From: Megascapheus bottae
Lineage: Eukaryota > Chordata > Mammalia > Rodentia > Geomyidae
DNA length: 64,000 bases
Reading direction: 5' to 3'
Assembly: GCA_024803745.1 (NCBI GenBank)
Contig: JANJXV010000194.1
Span: forward strand, 1,488,001-1,552,000
This document shows positions 1-11,330 of this stretch, in pieces (the first letter of the stretch is position 1; each line of letters opens with the position of its first letter). The notes below the pieces were generated by a model, which was not told where the DNA came from, did not search any database, and was given only the letters and a program-made list of their open reading frames with translations. Both the position numbers and the translations under genes were made by a program.

Positions 1-11
1 TGCTCTGTCCT

Positions 12-260
12 TCAGCTTTGGTAGCTGACTTGTCTTTCCATGGAGGCCTGGCCTGGATTCCTGGTGATTCCATGCATTTCATAGTTCCCTGTATATCCAG
101 TAAGGTTGTCTTCTATGGGACCAGACCTGTCTGGTTTTTGGCCCACCCAGGACCTATGTGTCTGAGGTCTCACATTATAAGTGGAAAATAAAACACAGTA
201 TAATAAGCACTGAAGAACTGCACACCATAATATTAACAATGAGAGTTTAATAGTTAGCAA
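12..260 (-). other. Conserved open frame after the linker, copy 1
   Basis: Downstream of the acidic linker on the same strand, an 82-codon frame (VRPQTHRSWVGQK in its middle) is also open in the two other unit copies. It is cut by the window start. It could be a terminal exon or simply young duplicated non-coding DNA. No domain recognised. Confidence 0.25.
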
Positions 261-2551
261 AGTAAATACAATGAATACTTGACAAGAATCATGAGAGCAA
301 GATAAAGAGACGTCTTTTTAGGAAGGGGACAGGGAAGCTCTAAATCCAGACTGGCCTCCAAGTTGCCTTCAGACAGTAATTCTACTTCCGAGTCCTCAGA
401 AGGGTCTCCTTCCTCATGAGAAACAGAATGTCCTTCATGAGTTAAGAGGGGGATGGATTCTGGTTTGTCGAATGGAGATTGAGTCTCTTTTAGTGAGATG
501 GATGGGTCTGGATATTCTGTGAGGATGGATTCATTTTCCTCCAATGAATCCAGTATTGAGAGTACACTTGCTGCTTCCCATGGGGACATTTTCCATGAGC
601 CCAGCGTGTGCCCCTTCAGCTTGCACAATAAGTGGAGTGTTACTCTGACTCAGATGGACTGACTCTGGGTGGAGTGTGAAAGGAAACGGAAGGAAATCTG
701 GCTGCTCTTTTTCTTCCTCCATAGTATCTGCAGGTTCAACTGTGTCACACATGGGGTTCAGAGCAAAAGGTATATCCATAGGACTCTAAACCTGTTTGGT
801 AATTTCTACAGAAGGCCCATGGTTTCTGGAGTGCAGTGATGATTCTCAGTCTCCATCAGTCACCAGCTCCATTGGTGTGTTTTTCATCCGGAGTTCAGGA
901 TAAGCTCTTACACGATGACCCAAACCTAAGAATGGAAATAGGTACAGAGTGGACAGAGTGGACTCTGCAAGTTGAAGTGTCACTCAACTTCCATGAGGAT
1001 CTAATGGAGGAACCTGTAGAACTGGAGTTTGGACTGAACACTGAGGAGGTGTAGGGTCTTTCTAATGAGTGCTTATTCCCGAGTCCTTTCAGAGGACAGA
1101 CATTACCTGGCTGACACCACCCATAAAGGTCATTTTGCCAAGCTCTGTAGACGTAAGGGCCAACCAATATCTAGACCACATGGGCTTCCTACTCACAGGT
1201 TCTGAGGCACCCACACCAGGACTTCTACTTTTTCTTGGTCTTACTGGTCACATATTCCTCCAGCTGGTCAAAAAGTTTGTGTTTAGAAGAGCAGGTCCAA
1301 AGCCGACATGTGGAGCCTCATATAGAGCTTGATTTGTGTCAGGGTGTGGCAGTTCTTGAACTCGTAGAAATCACTGGGGTAGAAGTACATTCACATCGTA
1401 TAGATGGAACACATGATGCTGTGGGCACATTCGGTACAAGGAAAGTGAGAGCCTTCTCTCTCCATCCTGAGCCTTTTACCAAAGCCCCTTTCTTGCAGGA
1501 TTCTAATGCTGTGGCTGTCCTGCAGAGATGTGCACTTATGTGCTGGGAGGGGTGTAAGAGACACTCGAGAACAGGATGACTTTTACACCCCACTTCCAGA
1601 AGCTTCTGAGAGAGGCCTCTATGCATCTGTCCAAAGTAAACGCACCTTAAATTAACTAAGTAAATGCTCTAAATAAATCAATAAGTGAATGTTCTACATA
1701 AAGAACTAAATGCTCATTGCTCTAATCTTAGCCACCCAGCAGGCTGAGCTCTGAAGATCACAGTGGAAAGCCAGTCTAGTCAGTAAAAGTCTAAAGGCCC
1801 TTGTCTTCAATTAGGCAGCAAAAAGCCAGAACTTGACCTATGACTCAAATGGTACAGTGCTAATTTTTGAACACCAAACGGATGGCATTTAGACCTGGGT
1901 TCAGTTTCAAGTGTCAGCACTGGACCACACACCAAAATGTAAATGCTTTCAGGTTCTAACAGGCAAAGCTATCACAATCCCTCCCTGATGGCTCAAAAGT
2001 GATTCAGCCCCCAGCTTTTCCTCTGACTCCAGTATTTCACAGGCCTCCGCCATTAGTACTGACACCTCATTTCTTACTGGGAAATGGGATTTCCTAGGAT
2101 GTCACCTAGGTGAGGGCTGCAGTTGGGAGCCACTTACTCATGCCTGAAATCCAACTTCTCAGTAAGCACACTGTTGAGACTCCAGTAGCTTGTGAGGGAA
2201 ATGAAATGGCATGGTGTCCCAGTCATAATAAAGTAGTTTGTGCACTTTTATCATGCTTAGCTCCCCTGTGAACACCCCCGTGAAACAAACAGGCTCAGAG
2301 AGGAGCCAAGTATTCCAAGACTTGGCCAGGAGTGGTGAGCAAACATGGGTTTGGAGGGGGAACACTCACTTTTTCAAGAGAATTTCCAGCAACTACTACA
2401 TTGTCCTCCACTATTTGAAATTGTGCAGGAAGTTTCCCACATAAAAGAGATCACCTCTCTGGTAGGCAGGGATCAGCTTTGTCAGCAGCATCTCCAACAG
2501 GCCTTCCTCCAGGATCCATAGGTTACAAGGCTCATTCAGAGTCTGAGCTGA
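254..2551 (-). pseudogene. RalGDS-like pseudogene, copy 1 (REM exons and acidic linker)
   Basis: Read on the minus strand, 2551-2370 is an exon-sized frame matching the start of the RalGDS-family REM module: S-A-Q, then GLLEML, LIPAYQ, GDLFYV and FLHNF, in the spacing known from RalGDS. It is then broken by TAG at 2411-2413 and by two adjacent TAGs at 2393-2398. A GTGAGT donor follows. A second REM piece at about 1428-1283 reads MDFYPSDF and later YMRLHMP, after a TGA at 1391-1393 where RalGDS has a Trp. An acidic, Pro-rich region at 779-254 in two overlapping frames resembles the RalGDS linker. No CDC25 catalytic domain is present. A Ral exchange factor would activate Ral GTPases; this copy cannot encode one. 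The REM assignment is pattern recognition from memory. Confidence 0.68.
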
Positions 2552-2722
2552 CTTACCATCACACTGTATTGGCAAAACAGTGGATATTTCAAACGTAGGA
2601 ATGGGACCACACTTCACACTGAGGAATTGGTATAGAGTAGATTGGAAATGACATACTCTAATCTCAGTATAGTCACTTGAAAGCACACAAGAATGTTGTG
2701 GTTTGTGGGCAGGATGATGGGT

Positions 2723-2968
2723 TCAAATAGGTTTCCTCTCAAAATACCTCATCTGAGTTTCCCTGGAGTTTCCTGGCTTTCTTCCTAGAGAAATGCCTGA
2801 TATACTGGAATTTTGTCTTGGCCCTGATCCAGCATCTACTTCTTCAAGTGAGACATCCATATCTCTCATGCCTGAGATCCGAGCCTCCTGACCTTTGGCA
2901 ACAGCACAGCAACATCTTTCTTCCTCCTTAGCCACAGGCCAAGGGAGCTGACTTGAGCTGGTTGTCAC
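2723..2968 (-). CDS. Candidate exon upstream of REM, copy 1
   Basis: An 81-codon open frame lies just upstream of the REM exon on the same strand. Its core (residues about 15-75, beginning AKEEERC and ending near GRKPGNSR) is open and gap-free in all five copies of the unit, including the two diverged short copies. A GT follows the ATGAG after the frame's R-rich end, so it could be a 5' exon of the RalGDS-like gene. I recognise no domain, and chance openness in a short segment is not excluded. Confidence 0.3.
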   Translation of the reverse strand: MTTSSSQLPWPVAKEEERCCCAVAKGQEARISGMRDMDVSLEEVDAGSGPRQNSSISGISLGRKPGNSRETQMRYFERKPI

Positions 2969-3304
2969 ATACAGTGGCTTGGTTACCAGGGTTCCATATT
3001 CTGTTCCATTGTGAGGGAGGTAGGGTCACCTTTCAAGGCCCAATGACCAAAGCTCCTTGCTCACAGAACACCTCCCCAAAGACATACTGGAGGCTGAATC
3101 TCCCTTCCCACCTTACATATGGATGTAGTAAACAGCACACCTTTTTGTTCAAATCCCAAGTCATTAACTAGGCGTAAGTGCTAGCCTGGTTTCAGGCTCA
3201 AGGAGCCTTTCTTAGGTAAGATCCAAACTTAACTGTCACTATTCCCCTTAGCCTTCACAAGACATTTTGCTTCACAGTGCCTTCTCAGCTTGCATTTTGC
3301 CTCT

Positions 3305-3510
3305 TGCACATTTTTTTGCTAGTCCTGGGACTTGACCTCAGAGCCTGACCATTGTTCTTAGGCTTTCTTTAGGCTATAGCTGTCCCACCAAGCCACAGCA
3401 CCACTTCCAGAGTTTTCTATGTATATGGTACTGCAGAATCAAACCGGACTCTTTTTGTGTGGTAGCCAAGCACTCTACAAATAGATGAAAGACCCAGGCC
3501 ATCTTGCACA
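3305..3510 (-). repeat. tRNA-like dimeric SINE
   Basis: Minus-strand SINE. The plus strand shows the typical reverse-complement run: GCTAGTCCTGGGACTTGACC, then GCCACAGCACCACTTCCAG, then GCCAAGCACTCTAC. Repeated in the other unit copies (about 28165-28360, 59845-60045). Confidence 0.75.
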
Positions 3511-3734
3511 TATTTTTCACTTCAATCTACTAGGACGTTGTTAGGTTTCTGTATCCTAATCTATTTTTCTTCCTGATGAATATCTGTGCTGTCATCTGTA
3601 AAAATGCAAGTGGGAAAATCACAGAAGCATTGGTGACATAAAAAAAGTCTTACAGACATAGATAAGTGTTCATTCTTTGTAGGAGAAAGGATATTTTGAT
3701 ATGAAGATGATGACTATTTATAAATACTTAATCG

Positions 3735-3930
3735 GGGTTTAGACTTTGGCCCAGTGGTAGAGTGGTTGCCTAGCATCCATGAAGATCTAGGTTTGAGTCC
3801 TTAATATCACACAGATATAAAAATCATATGGCAATGTGGCTCAAGTGGCAGAGGGCTAGACTTGGGAAAAGCCAAGAGCAGTGCTCAGGCCCTGAGTTCA
3901 AGCCCCAGGAATGGCAGAAAAAACAAAAGA
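3735..3930 (+). repeat. tRNA-like dimeric SINE (outer arm 1)
   Basis: Two tRNA-like halves: an A-box-like GGCCCAGTGGTAGAGTGG with GGTTTGAGTCC, then TGGCTCAAGTGGCAGAGGGC with GAGTTCAAGCCCCAG, and an A/AAAAG tail. Mirrored at about 59425-59620 and repeated at 27740-27935. Confidence 0.8.
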
Positions 3931-4989
3931 AAAGAAAAGAAAAGAAATGTGCTTTTTACAAGTTATTCACTCACAGCATTTGCCTCTGAATTCTTCGCTT
4001 CTGCATCTTGTGACTTATCCCTTTCCCTCAATGTAGACAAGAAAAACAGATTTTATTACTTGCTATCCTGTTGTCCAATCTTTGGATATTAATTCAAAAT
4101 ACAATATTGCCTGAAATATTGTGTGTGTGCATGTGTGTGTATCTGCCAATGTGTGCATGCACACATGTGTACAGGGTTTAGGGCTTACTCATAGGGCCTG
4201 TGTGATAACCCTCAGCATCTTTTCCTCAAAGGTATTGGTCTTTCACTTGTAGCTTATTATAGCTAATTGGAGTTGAGAGATTCACTCAATTTCTTGCCCT
4301 GTGCATTGGAACCCAGTGCTGGGTTCTCATATTGTTAATTGTAGCTATAGAGAAGCCTGAGGTCTGGGGACCCTCGTTAGAATCCAGCCCCTGAAAGAAA
4401 GTCACTGATAGAAATCTTTATCTTCAGTTAAGCACGAATAAATAAGGCAAAAGTGGAACTGTGGCTCAGTTCCTCTTGTAGCAGCCATGAGAAAATTAGT
4501 AATTGGCAGCACCTGGTCCCTGAGAGAAATCCTTAGCACTGGTTCAAAAAAAGAAAGAAAATAATGAAAAAATTAAAACTTGCTGAGGAATCCATAAGGA
4601 TAAACGTGCCTGTGAATAATCTTGTCACTTCAGATTCCCTCAAGAGCTTATGTCTCTCTATATTTTTTTTTTCAAGTTTTTTTAAAGATATTTACATATT
4701 TTCTATCTTTCTTAAACAGAGATAGCCATCCACAAAACACAAACACAAACTCTCACACAGTATACCACCCACCCATAAGTGTCTGGCTATGTATATATGT
4801 ATAGTCATATGTATTGATCTGTCTCTCTATACTAATATACAAATGCATAAACATATATATTTAGACAAACAGGAAACATACATAGATAGGTCTCACGCGT
4901 TTCCAGATTTTGTGCAAGTCTTCTGAGTGCAACTTATCATTGTATTGTTTGTCAAGATAAAGTCCCTCTAACTTTTGGCCAGCTTCTTG

Positions 4990-5215
4990 TCCTTTGATAC
5001 TTTTTTCTGCCAGTCCTGGGTTTTGAACGCTAGGCCTGGATGCTGTCACTGAGCTTGAGCTTCTTGCATTCAGTAGTTTATTGCAGATAAGAGTCTCATG
5101 GAGTTTCTGTCCTGGGCTGGCTTTGAATTGTGATCCTCAGATCTCAAACTCCTGAGTAGCTAGGATGACAGTCTTGAGCTACCAGTACGTGGTTCCTTTG
5201 CCTCTTTTACCCTTT
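4990..5215 (-). repeat. Composite 7SL/tRNA-like SINE
   Basis: The reverse complement gives the left half GGTAGCTCAAGACTGTCAT, then CTAGCTACTCAGGAG, the middle GAGACTCTTATCTGCAATAA and a tRNA-like right half. The same element lies at 26480-26680 and 58160-58360. Short ORFs reported over it are repeat sequence. Confidence 0.78.
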
Positions 5216-5846
5216 TTTTTGGCCCCACCACAGCCATGGTATCTACCTTCCTATGTTCTCTCCACCTGCCCCCAGACAGGGGTCTGACAGATGCTTTCCA
5301 CCCACTTATTCATGTCCTCCTCTGTATTGGCTGACAGCTAAGACATGCACTCACTTGTCTGGATGCCAAACACAAAGCCATGTGATTGTTTCTCAGTCTG
5401 GAACATCCTATCAGATTTATAGCACCACAGAGGGTCAGGTTGATGCTCCTCCAGGGCTTCTTATATTGTTCTCATATTAATCCACAACACGTTTGTCATC
5501 ACTTGTCCAGCTAATTCATGGACTAAAGCAGCATTCCCTACAAACTTAGATCCCAATACCATGAGGACACTCAAGGGTGCATTAGGAGTGTGACCTGCAG
5601 GTGGATGTGAGCCTGTCTAAGTTGGGGGGATTTCTCCACCACAGGAAATGGAATACAAATTTAGAATCTGCTTTCATGAGGTGACAATCTCTGGCAGATG
5701 TTCTTATCAAATGTGGCACTGCCTACTTCCAGCTTAAAACATGGGTTGATGACCCAGCATAACAGTGAATGTATTCACCCCTGCCCAACACGTAGGCTGG
5801 GACCCTGAACTTTCAGGTAGCATTTGGCTTTGAAGGTCATGAGATC

Positions 5847-6266
5847 TTAGTCTACAAATGATGAGCCCCCTCCCGTGAGGCATAGCAAACGGAGCCAAAG
5901 TGCAACACAGTTAAGCACCAGATCAAGCTTCCCTTCTTCAGTAGGGTATGGTTTGAAAACTGTGCATAGCTTCTGTTTGAAGCCAGTCCAGAAAGGAAAG
6001 TCCATGAAACTCTCATTTCCAGTTAACTGCCAAGAAAAAGCCAAAGATAGAGATGAAGCTCAAGAGAGCTAGAGAGCCATCTGAAAAGAATGGTTACACC
6101 CTGCAACATCCTCATTACCTGATCTTGAAAACATCTCTGCGTGCATCCCAGCATGCAGCCAGCATCTGGGGGTGACAGTGACCCCTGCGCCCATTGGCAA
6201 TCTGCACTGTCTCTGACATCTGTAATGTGAACCTCATTCTGTTGGGTTTGTGAAGCGGTGTCAACC
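5847..6266 (-). other. Unrecognised candidate exon pair, copy 1
   Basis: On the minus strand a segment 6266-6119 starts after TTCTGCAG and ends ATCAG followed by GTAATG, a plausible donor. A second segment starts at 6026 after TTTTTCTTGGCAG and stays open for about 60 codons (LTGNESFMDF...) to 5847. The phases agree if the first segment is read to end RCFQDQ. I do not recognise the product. It lies upstream of the RalGDS-like exons on the same strand and could be 5' exons or another decayed gene. Only this copy keeps the GT donor. Confidence 0.3.
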
Positions 6267-6984
6267 CTGCAGAAGGACCCAACTGTGCCCTAACTCCCAC
6301 TGTCCCCTGGGGCCCCTAGCATTCCCCCATCTGCACCCCTCCTGTGGCTGCTGATCCTAGGGAGCCCTCCTGCCCTGTCCAACACTCACATGAAGTGCAT
6401 ATTTCTTCTCCTTGGCAACTTCTCCACAGAGAGTACATGACATGCCCACTCTCCAGGCACGGGGAGATCCTGCCCAAGTAGCAAATCAGTGATAAGGACA
6501 TAAAGTGATGAATAGAATTTTAGATCCTGATGGTAGACAGTCTGCAAAATCCAAGGGAGAATGGAATTGCAGGGGACCAGGGATCAGGATGTGGGCATGG
6601 AGCTTCCCTGCCAAGGGGGTAGGGGAAGTCACAGGCTGGGGGATGCACAGGATGATCCATGGGCCCTGTGCAGCTACTGGGTCACCCCCTTCTGCATCTC
6701 AGCCTTTGGCTTTGAGCTCTGTGATCGTCAAGATGTGCACAGTCTGTACTCTGGCTGGCAGAAGAGAGGACCCTGGGAAGACAATTGTAGACCCTTTGTG
6801 AGTGTAGGAAGGGGTAGGCTGGACACCCAGTCCAAGAGGAGCTAAAACTGGAGTCCAGGGGTGTGCAAGGAGTGGGTGTGAGGGTTGTGGGCAGTCACAG
6901 TCACGGCAGAGGTGGCTCTGTCTGTGGGGTGAGTGCCTCCCTGCAGGCACAGCACTGGACATATCAGAGATCCACATGAAAAGG

Positions 6985-7105
6985 AAAATCTGGAAATGGC
7001 ACTATGGTTCAAATGGTAGAGCATCAACCTTGAGCAAAAGAGCTCAGGGACAGTACCCAGGACCTGAGTTCAAGCCTCATGACTGTAAAAGAAAAAGAAC
7101 CAGGA
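6985..7105 (+). repeat. SINE right-half monomer
   Basis: GGCACTATGGTTCAAATGGT, then AGAGCTCAGGGACAGTACCC and GAGTTCAAGCCTCATGAC with an A-rich tail. Repeated in the other unit copies at about 24575-24695 and 56250-56370. Confidence 0.75.
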
Positions 7106-8344
7106 CTATGAGAGGGAACCTGGTACTCTCTTGGTCTAATCAGACACAAGAAGAGGCCGGGATAGGCTGTGGAAAAACACAGAGAACATCTTCCCCCAGC
7201 TCATCCTGTCCTGCATGCAGGGACAGCCATGTAACTAGGGCTACGGTGAGATCATCTTCACCCCTGTGCTGCCATCTGAATTGTAGGCCTCTGTCCTGTC
7301 ATGGGGTGTCCTGATGGCTGAGCAGGTGCCCTAACCCTAGATGGAGAGCAGCCACTGACTGTGGTAGCTAAGGAGAGATCTGTTCCATAGCTATCAGGCC
7401 ACCCAGCATGGGAGCCATAACCACTCTTCACCCAGGTAGAGGCCAATGGTTCTCCAGGTGCTACTGACATTGCGCCACCCCTAGCCCTGGGTACACGTGA
7501 CATTCCCTCCACAAGGAGCAGGACTAAGTGAAGGATCAGGAAGCTGCCTATGGGCTTCAGATGATGGCCAGGCTGGCACTACAGATGGCCTCACTCTGTC
7601 ACCACCTTCCCCTGCCTCCATCATTCCTCCATCATGCCTCTCTACCTCCCACCCATTAACCTTGGAAACCAATGAACTGGGCTCTCATCATTCCTCTCAT
7701 CTCCTCACCCACCTTGCCATGCGTCCATCCCTCTGTCACTTCCACCCCACACACATCCCACCACCAGCCACCCTCTAGCTTATGAGGATCCCAGAGGAAG
7801 CTCTTCGTGAAGGGCTTGTGACCACAAAACAGTTACTATCACCCGCTCCGGCCTGATCCACCACAGAATAAGAACAGCCAAGCAGGCACACACTGCAGCA
7901 GAGTTGCTCTGCTGCCACTCTGATTTCTTCATGGCCAGGACCTGGGTCTCCTCAGCCTCTCAGCTCAGTAACAAGAACATTGTGCTTTCACAGAGCCATG
8001 GCTTCCAGTCTCCATGGACACAATGACATCAAGGTGATGCCAACTTCCCCATCTCTATATACTTCTAACTATGGGATGGGAGCTGAGGTTCTCTTCTGTC
8101 ACTCCATCCGCTAAGAGGCTCATGCAGATTTCTATCCTTTGCTCATCATGGTGACTCTTTGGTTAACAAGTCACTGCTGGGCTTCCAGTTCACCACATAT
8201 AGAACCCATACTCCAACACTTTTCTTAGAAGGACTGATGACTTTTAAATATTCTCTAGTTTTAAATTTCTACTTCCTTCTCTTTTTCTTTTACATATTTC
8301 CCTTCCTCACATACTTCTCTTTTTTTACCTTCCTTCTTTCATTC

Positions 8345-8605
8345 CTGGCCTTGAACTCAAAACCTGGACCTTTTTCTTAGCTGTTCTTTGCTCAAGGTAG
8401 CACTCTAGCTCTTGAGCCACAGCTCTACTTCAATCTTTGTTCTTGCTCTAAACTGGGAGTATGAGTCTCATGCATTTTTCCCTTTGCTGGGTTGGTTTTA
8501 AACCATAATACTAAGATCAGGATCCTGAATATGCCTCGGATTACAGGTATTATCTAATAAAATAAATTCCTGATTTCTTTTTTAGACATAACTAGTTCTT
8601 TCAGG
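8345..8605 (-). repeat. Composite SINE
   Basis: Minus-strand element: CCTGGCCTTGAACTCAAAAC, CTCTAGCTCTTGAGCCACAG, GAGTCTCATGC and GGATTACAGGTATTATC on the plus strand. Mirror at about 54745-55005. An older member, with substitutions throughout. Confidence 0.65.
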
Positions 8606-9494
8606 TGAGCCACCAGCCACTCATGCAAGAGCATTGCAAGATCCCAGCATTAATCTTGTCTTCAGTCTTATTCCATCCATCTCACAATGGTCATCTAAAG
8701 CACCCTGCTGCATGCCTGAAGTCGCAAGGAACGTTCTCAACGCCATGAGAAGCCCCCTTAAGGTCTGCCTCAGACATGCCCAGCCCCCATCCAACTTCCA
8801 CATGAGCATTTGTTTAGGAGAAATTTCCTGAGTACATCATCATCTTTTCCTCACCATTCAAATTTCATCTTTGGAGTCATTTCTCCCAGACAAAGAGGAA
8901 CATGATCCATGGTTTGATAGCAGCTCCAGCTTCATAGTCCCAGCCACCAACACCGCCCCCATTACCCTGCCAGACACCTGAATTCAAGGACAATGTTTTC
9001 ACTACCCCTGACTCTTATCAAATGTTTTAACTTATACAGTGCATTAAAATAATTTTACTAAATGGAATAAACACATGGCATCAAGCTTCAGAATCTTTGC
9101 ACCTGAACTTTTAGTGAATCACAGACACACCAGCATTTCTGTAGCCAACAGAAATCTTAGCTTTGAGATTTCACCATTCCTGGTATCCAAGTTTGGATGT
9201 GCTAACACTGCCCTTAATGGGGCACTTCAATCACACAATCCCACAACAATCAATGTCATTTGACATTCACTGGTAGGTGGTGCTAGGAAAAAGACTGATG
9301 TGCCAACTCCATGCTGGCTTGACCTATGCCATCTTCAAACCTGGAGCAAGTGGGGCTCCTCTCTCTGTGACACCTTTTGTCTACTACCCCAGGAGGACCT
9401 TTACCTTGAGACAAAATTATGAAGACTATCTCTACCAGCAAAGATTCCAGTGAGATGTGCCTACATGGATAAAGCTAAAATCTCACTAAAGTGA

Positions 9495-9735
9495 GGTTGT
9501 TGGCAGTGCTGGAGCCTGAACTCAGGGCCTGGGCACTAAGCATTTGTACTCAAGACCAGCCCTTTACCACTTGAGCCCAAATTCCATTCCCAGCTGTTTT
9601 TATTTTTGGTAGTAAGAATCTATCAGACTTTCCTGTTCTAGGTGACTTGGAACTTCCATACTCAGATCTCAGCCTCCTGACCAGCCTGGATTAAAAGTGT
9701 GGATCAGCCATGCGCCACACCTGAGGACTTCTGCC
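9495..9735 (-). repeat. Composite SINE
   Basis: Plus strand shows GCCTGAACTCAGGGCCTGGG, CCACTTGAGCCCAAATTCC and CTCAGATCTCAGCCTCCTGA. Mirror at 53640-53880. Confidence 0.7.
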
Positions 9736-10079
9736 AGCACATTTTTCCCAAAAATTGGAAGAGGAAGATGAGGGAGGGTTGGGCTCATCCTGCCCTGCAT
9801 ATGAAGGAGAGCATCCGCGAGTGAACTTCATTCCCTGTTGTAGGCTGCTGGAGGAAAAGGAAGCAAATAGGCACAGGCTGGCAGCAGATGCCACAGAACA
9901 ACTTGTGACCAAGACTCCCAGAGCAGACCTCAGAATCGATGACAGAGTTGGATCTACCCAGTAACAGAGGCAGTTGTGACACCTGAAACTGCGCGTTTGA
10001 GCCTTTGCTGCTAGTAAACAGGGCCACCTATGTCTCAATGAGAAAGGTGAGATTTTGGTGGAGAAGGTGAGATTAAATA

Positions 10080-10985
10080 TTATGTATCATGCCAGAAGAC
10101 AGACTATAAGGGGTCTTTTATTATTCCAAGTGAAATTTTGGATTTCTTCTTCTGTTTCTTTAAAGAATGACATTGGGATATTGATGAATATTGCACTGAA
10201 TTTGTAGATAGTCCTTATCAAGATTGCCATTTTTACAATATTACTTCTTCCAAACCAGGAGCATAGGTTTTTGCATTTCCTCAGTTCTACGTTAATTTCC
10301 TTCTCCAGGGTTTATAGTTCCATCAAAAAGGTGCTTTACATTCTAAGTTAATTCCTAGGTATTTTATTTTCTTTGATAGCAAAATGAGTTGCTATCCTGA
10401 TTCTTGCCTCATTCCTCTCATTTGTTGGCATATAGGAAGGCAGTTGACATTGAGGGTTAATTTTATACCCTGCTACCTTACGAAAGTTTTATATCAGCTC
10501 AAGCAGCTTCGGAGTAGAGTCTATAGGGTTCTTTAAATACAGAATCATGTCATCTGTAAGGAGAGAAAGTTTCAGTTCCTCTTTCCCTTTTCCTCCTCAC
10601 TCCAGTTAGAATGGCCAAGATCCAGAAATCTAATAACGTATGCTGGAGGGGATGTGGCCAGGAGGGATCACTACTACACTGCTGGTGGGATTGCAAACTC
10701 GTTCAACCACTATGGAAAGCACTATGGCACTATCCCAAAAAGACTAAACATAGAGCTCCCCTGTGATCCAACAATTTCACTACTTGACAATCGTCCAGAT
10801 AGGACACACTAAATTCACTAGAACAATAACATTTATCACAGCACTATTTACTATAACAAAGGTATGGAACCAACCCAGATGCCCGTCAGTTGATGAGTAG
10901 ATCAAATATGGTATTTTTACACAATGGAATTCTGTGCTTCTGTCAGAAAGAATGACATAGACGAATTTGTAAGGAAATAGAAAGA
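10080..10985 (+). mobile_element. L1 fragment with inverted 5' part (arm 1)
   Basis: 10565-10080 read on the minus strand is reverse-transcriptase sequence (from the DDMILY region to WNNKRPL), with stops. 10600-10985 read on the plus strand is the downstream ORF2 C-terminus ([20 protein letters not shown]). This head-to-head order is the product expected of twin priming. There is no 3'UTR or A-tail; a CT tract and a SINE follow. Confidence 0.8.
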
Positions 10986-11071
10986 CTGTAAAGTTTAGAA
11001 ATTAGTTTCTGTCTCCTTCTCTCTCTCCTTCTCTATCTCTGTAAAATTTAGAAGTTCCTGTTTCTCTCTCT

Positions 11072-11072
<1 letters not shown>

Positions 11073-11150
<78 letters not shown>
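11073..11150 (+). repeat. (TC)n microsatellite, arm 1
   Basis: Almost pure CT repeat of about 78 bp next to a minus-strand SINE (11155-11330). In arm 2 the matching tract is GA followed by CAGA units, so it has diverged in composition. Confidence 0.97.
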
Positions 11151-11154
<4 letters not shown>

Positions 11155-11330
11155 CAATCCTTAGGCTTGAACTCAGGGCCTGAGCTACTTTTGCTCAAGG
11201 TTAGCACTCTACCATTTGAACAACAGTGCTGCTTCTGGCTTGCTCTTTTCACGTAGTATTGAGGAATCTAACCCAGGCCTTCATCCTTGACAGGTTAGCA
11301 CTCTACCACTAAGCCACACAGTCAGCTTTT
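11155..11330 (-). repeat. tRNA-like dimeric SINE
   Basis: Plus strand: GGCTTGAACTCAGGGCCTGA, GCACTCTACCATTTGAAC, then GCACTCTACCACTAAGCC. Both tRNA-like halves are visible. Mirror at about 52003-52178. Confidence 0.78.

Noticed and set aside
4861..5049. 62-codon frame MTASRPSVQNPG..., present in three copies
   Set aside because: It lies over a composite SINE, and its conservation only reflects unit duplication.
6505..6977. Overlapping frames of 92-98 codons on both strands, conserved in three copies
   Set aside because: Several frames are open at once in GC-richer sequence, with no splice sites or domain. Recent duplication explains the conservation.
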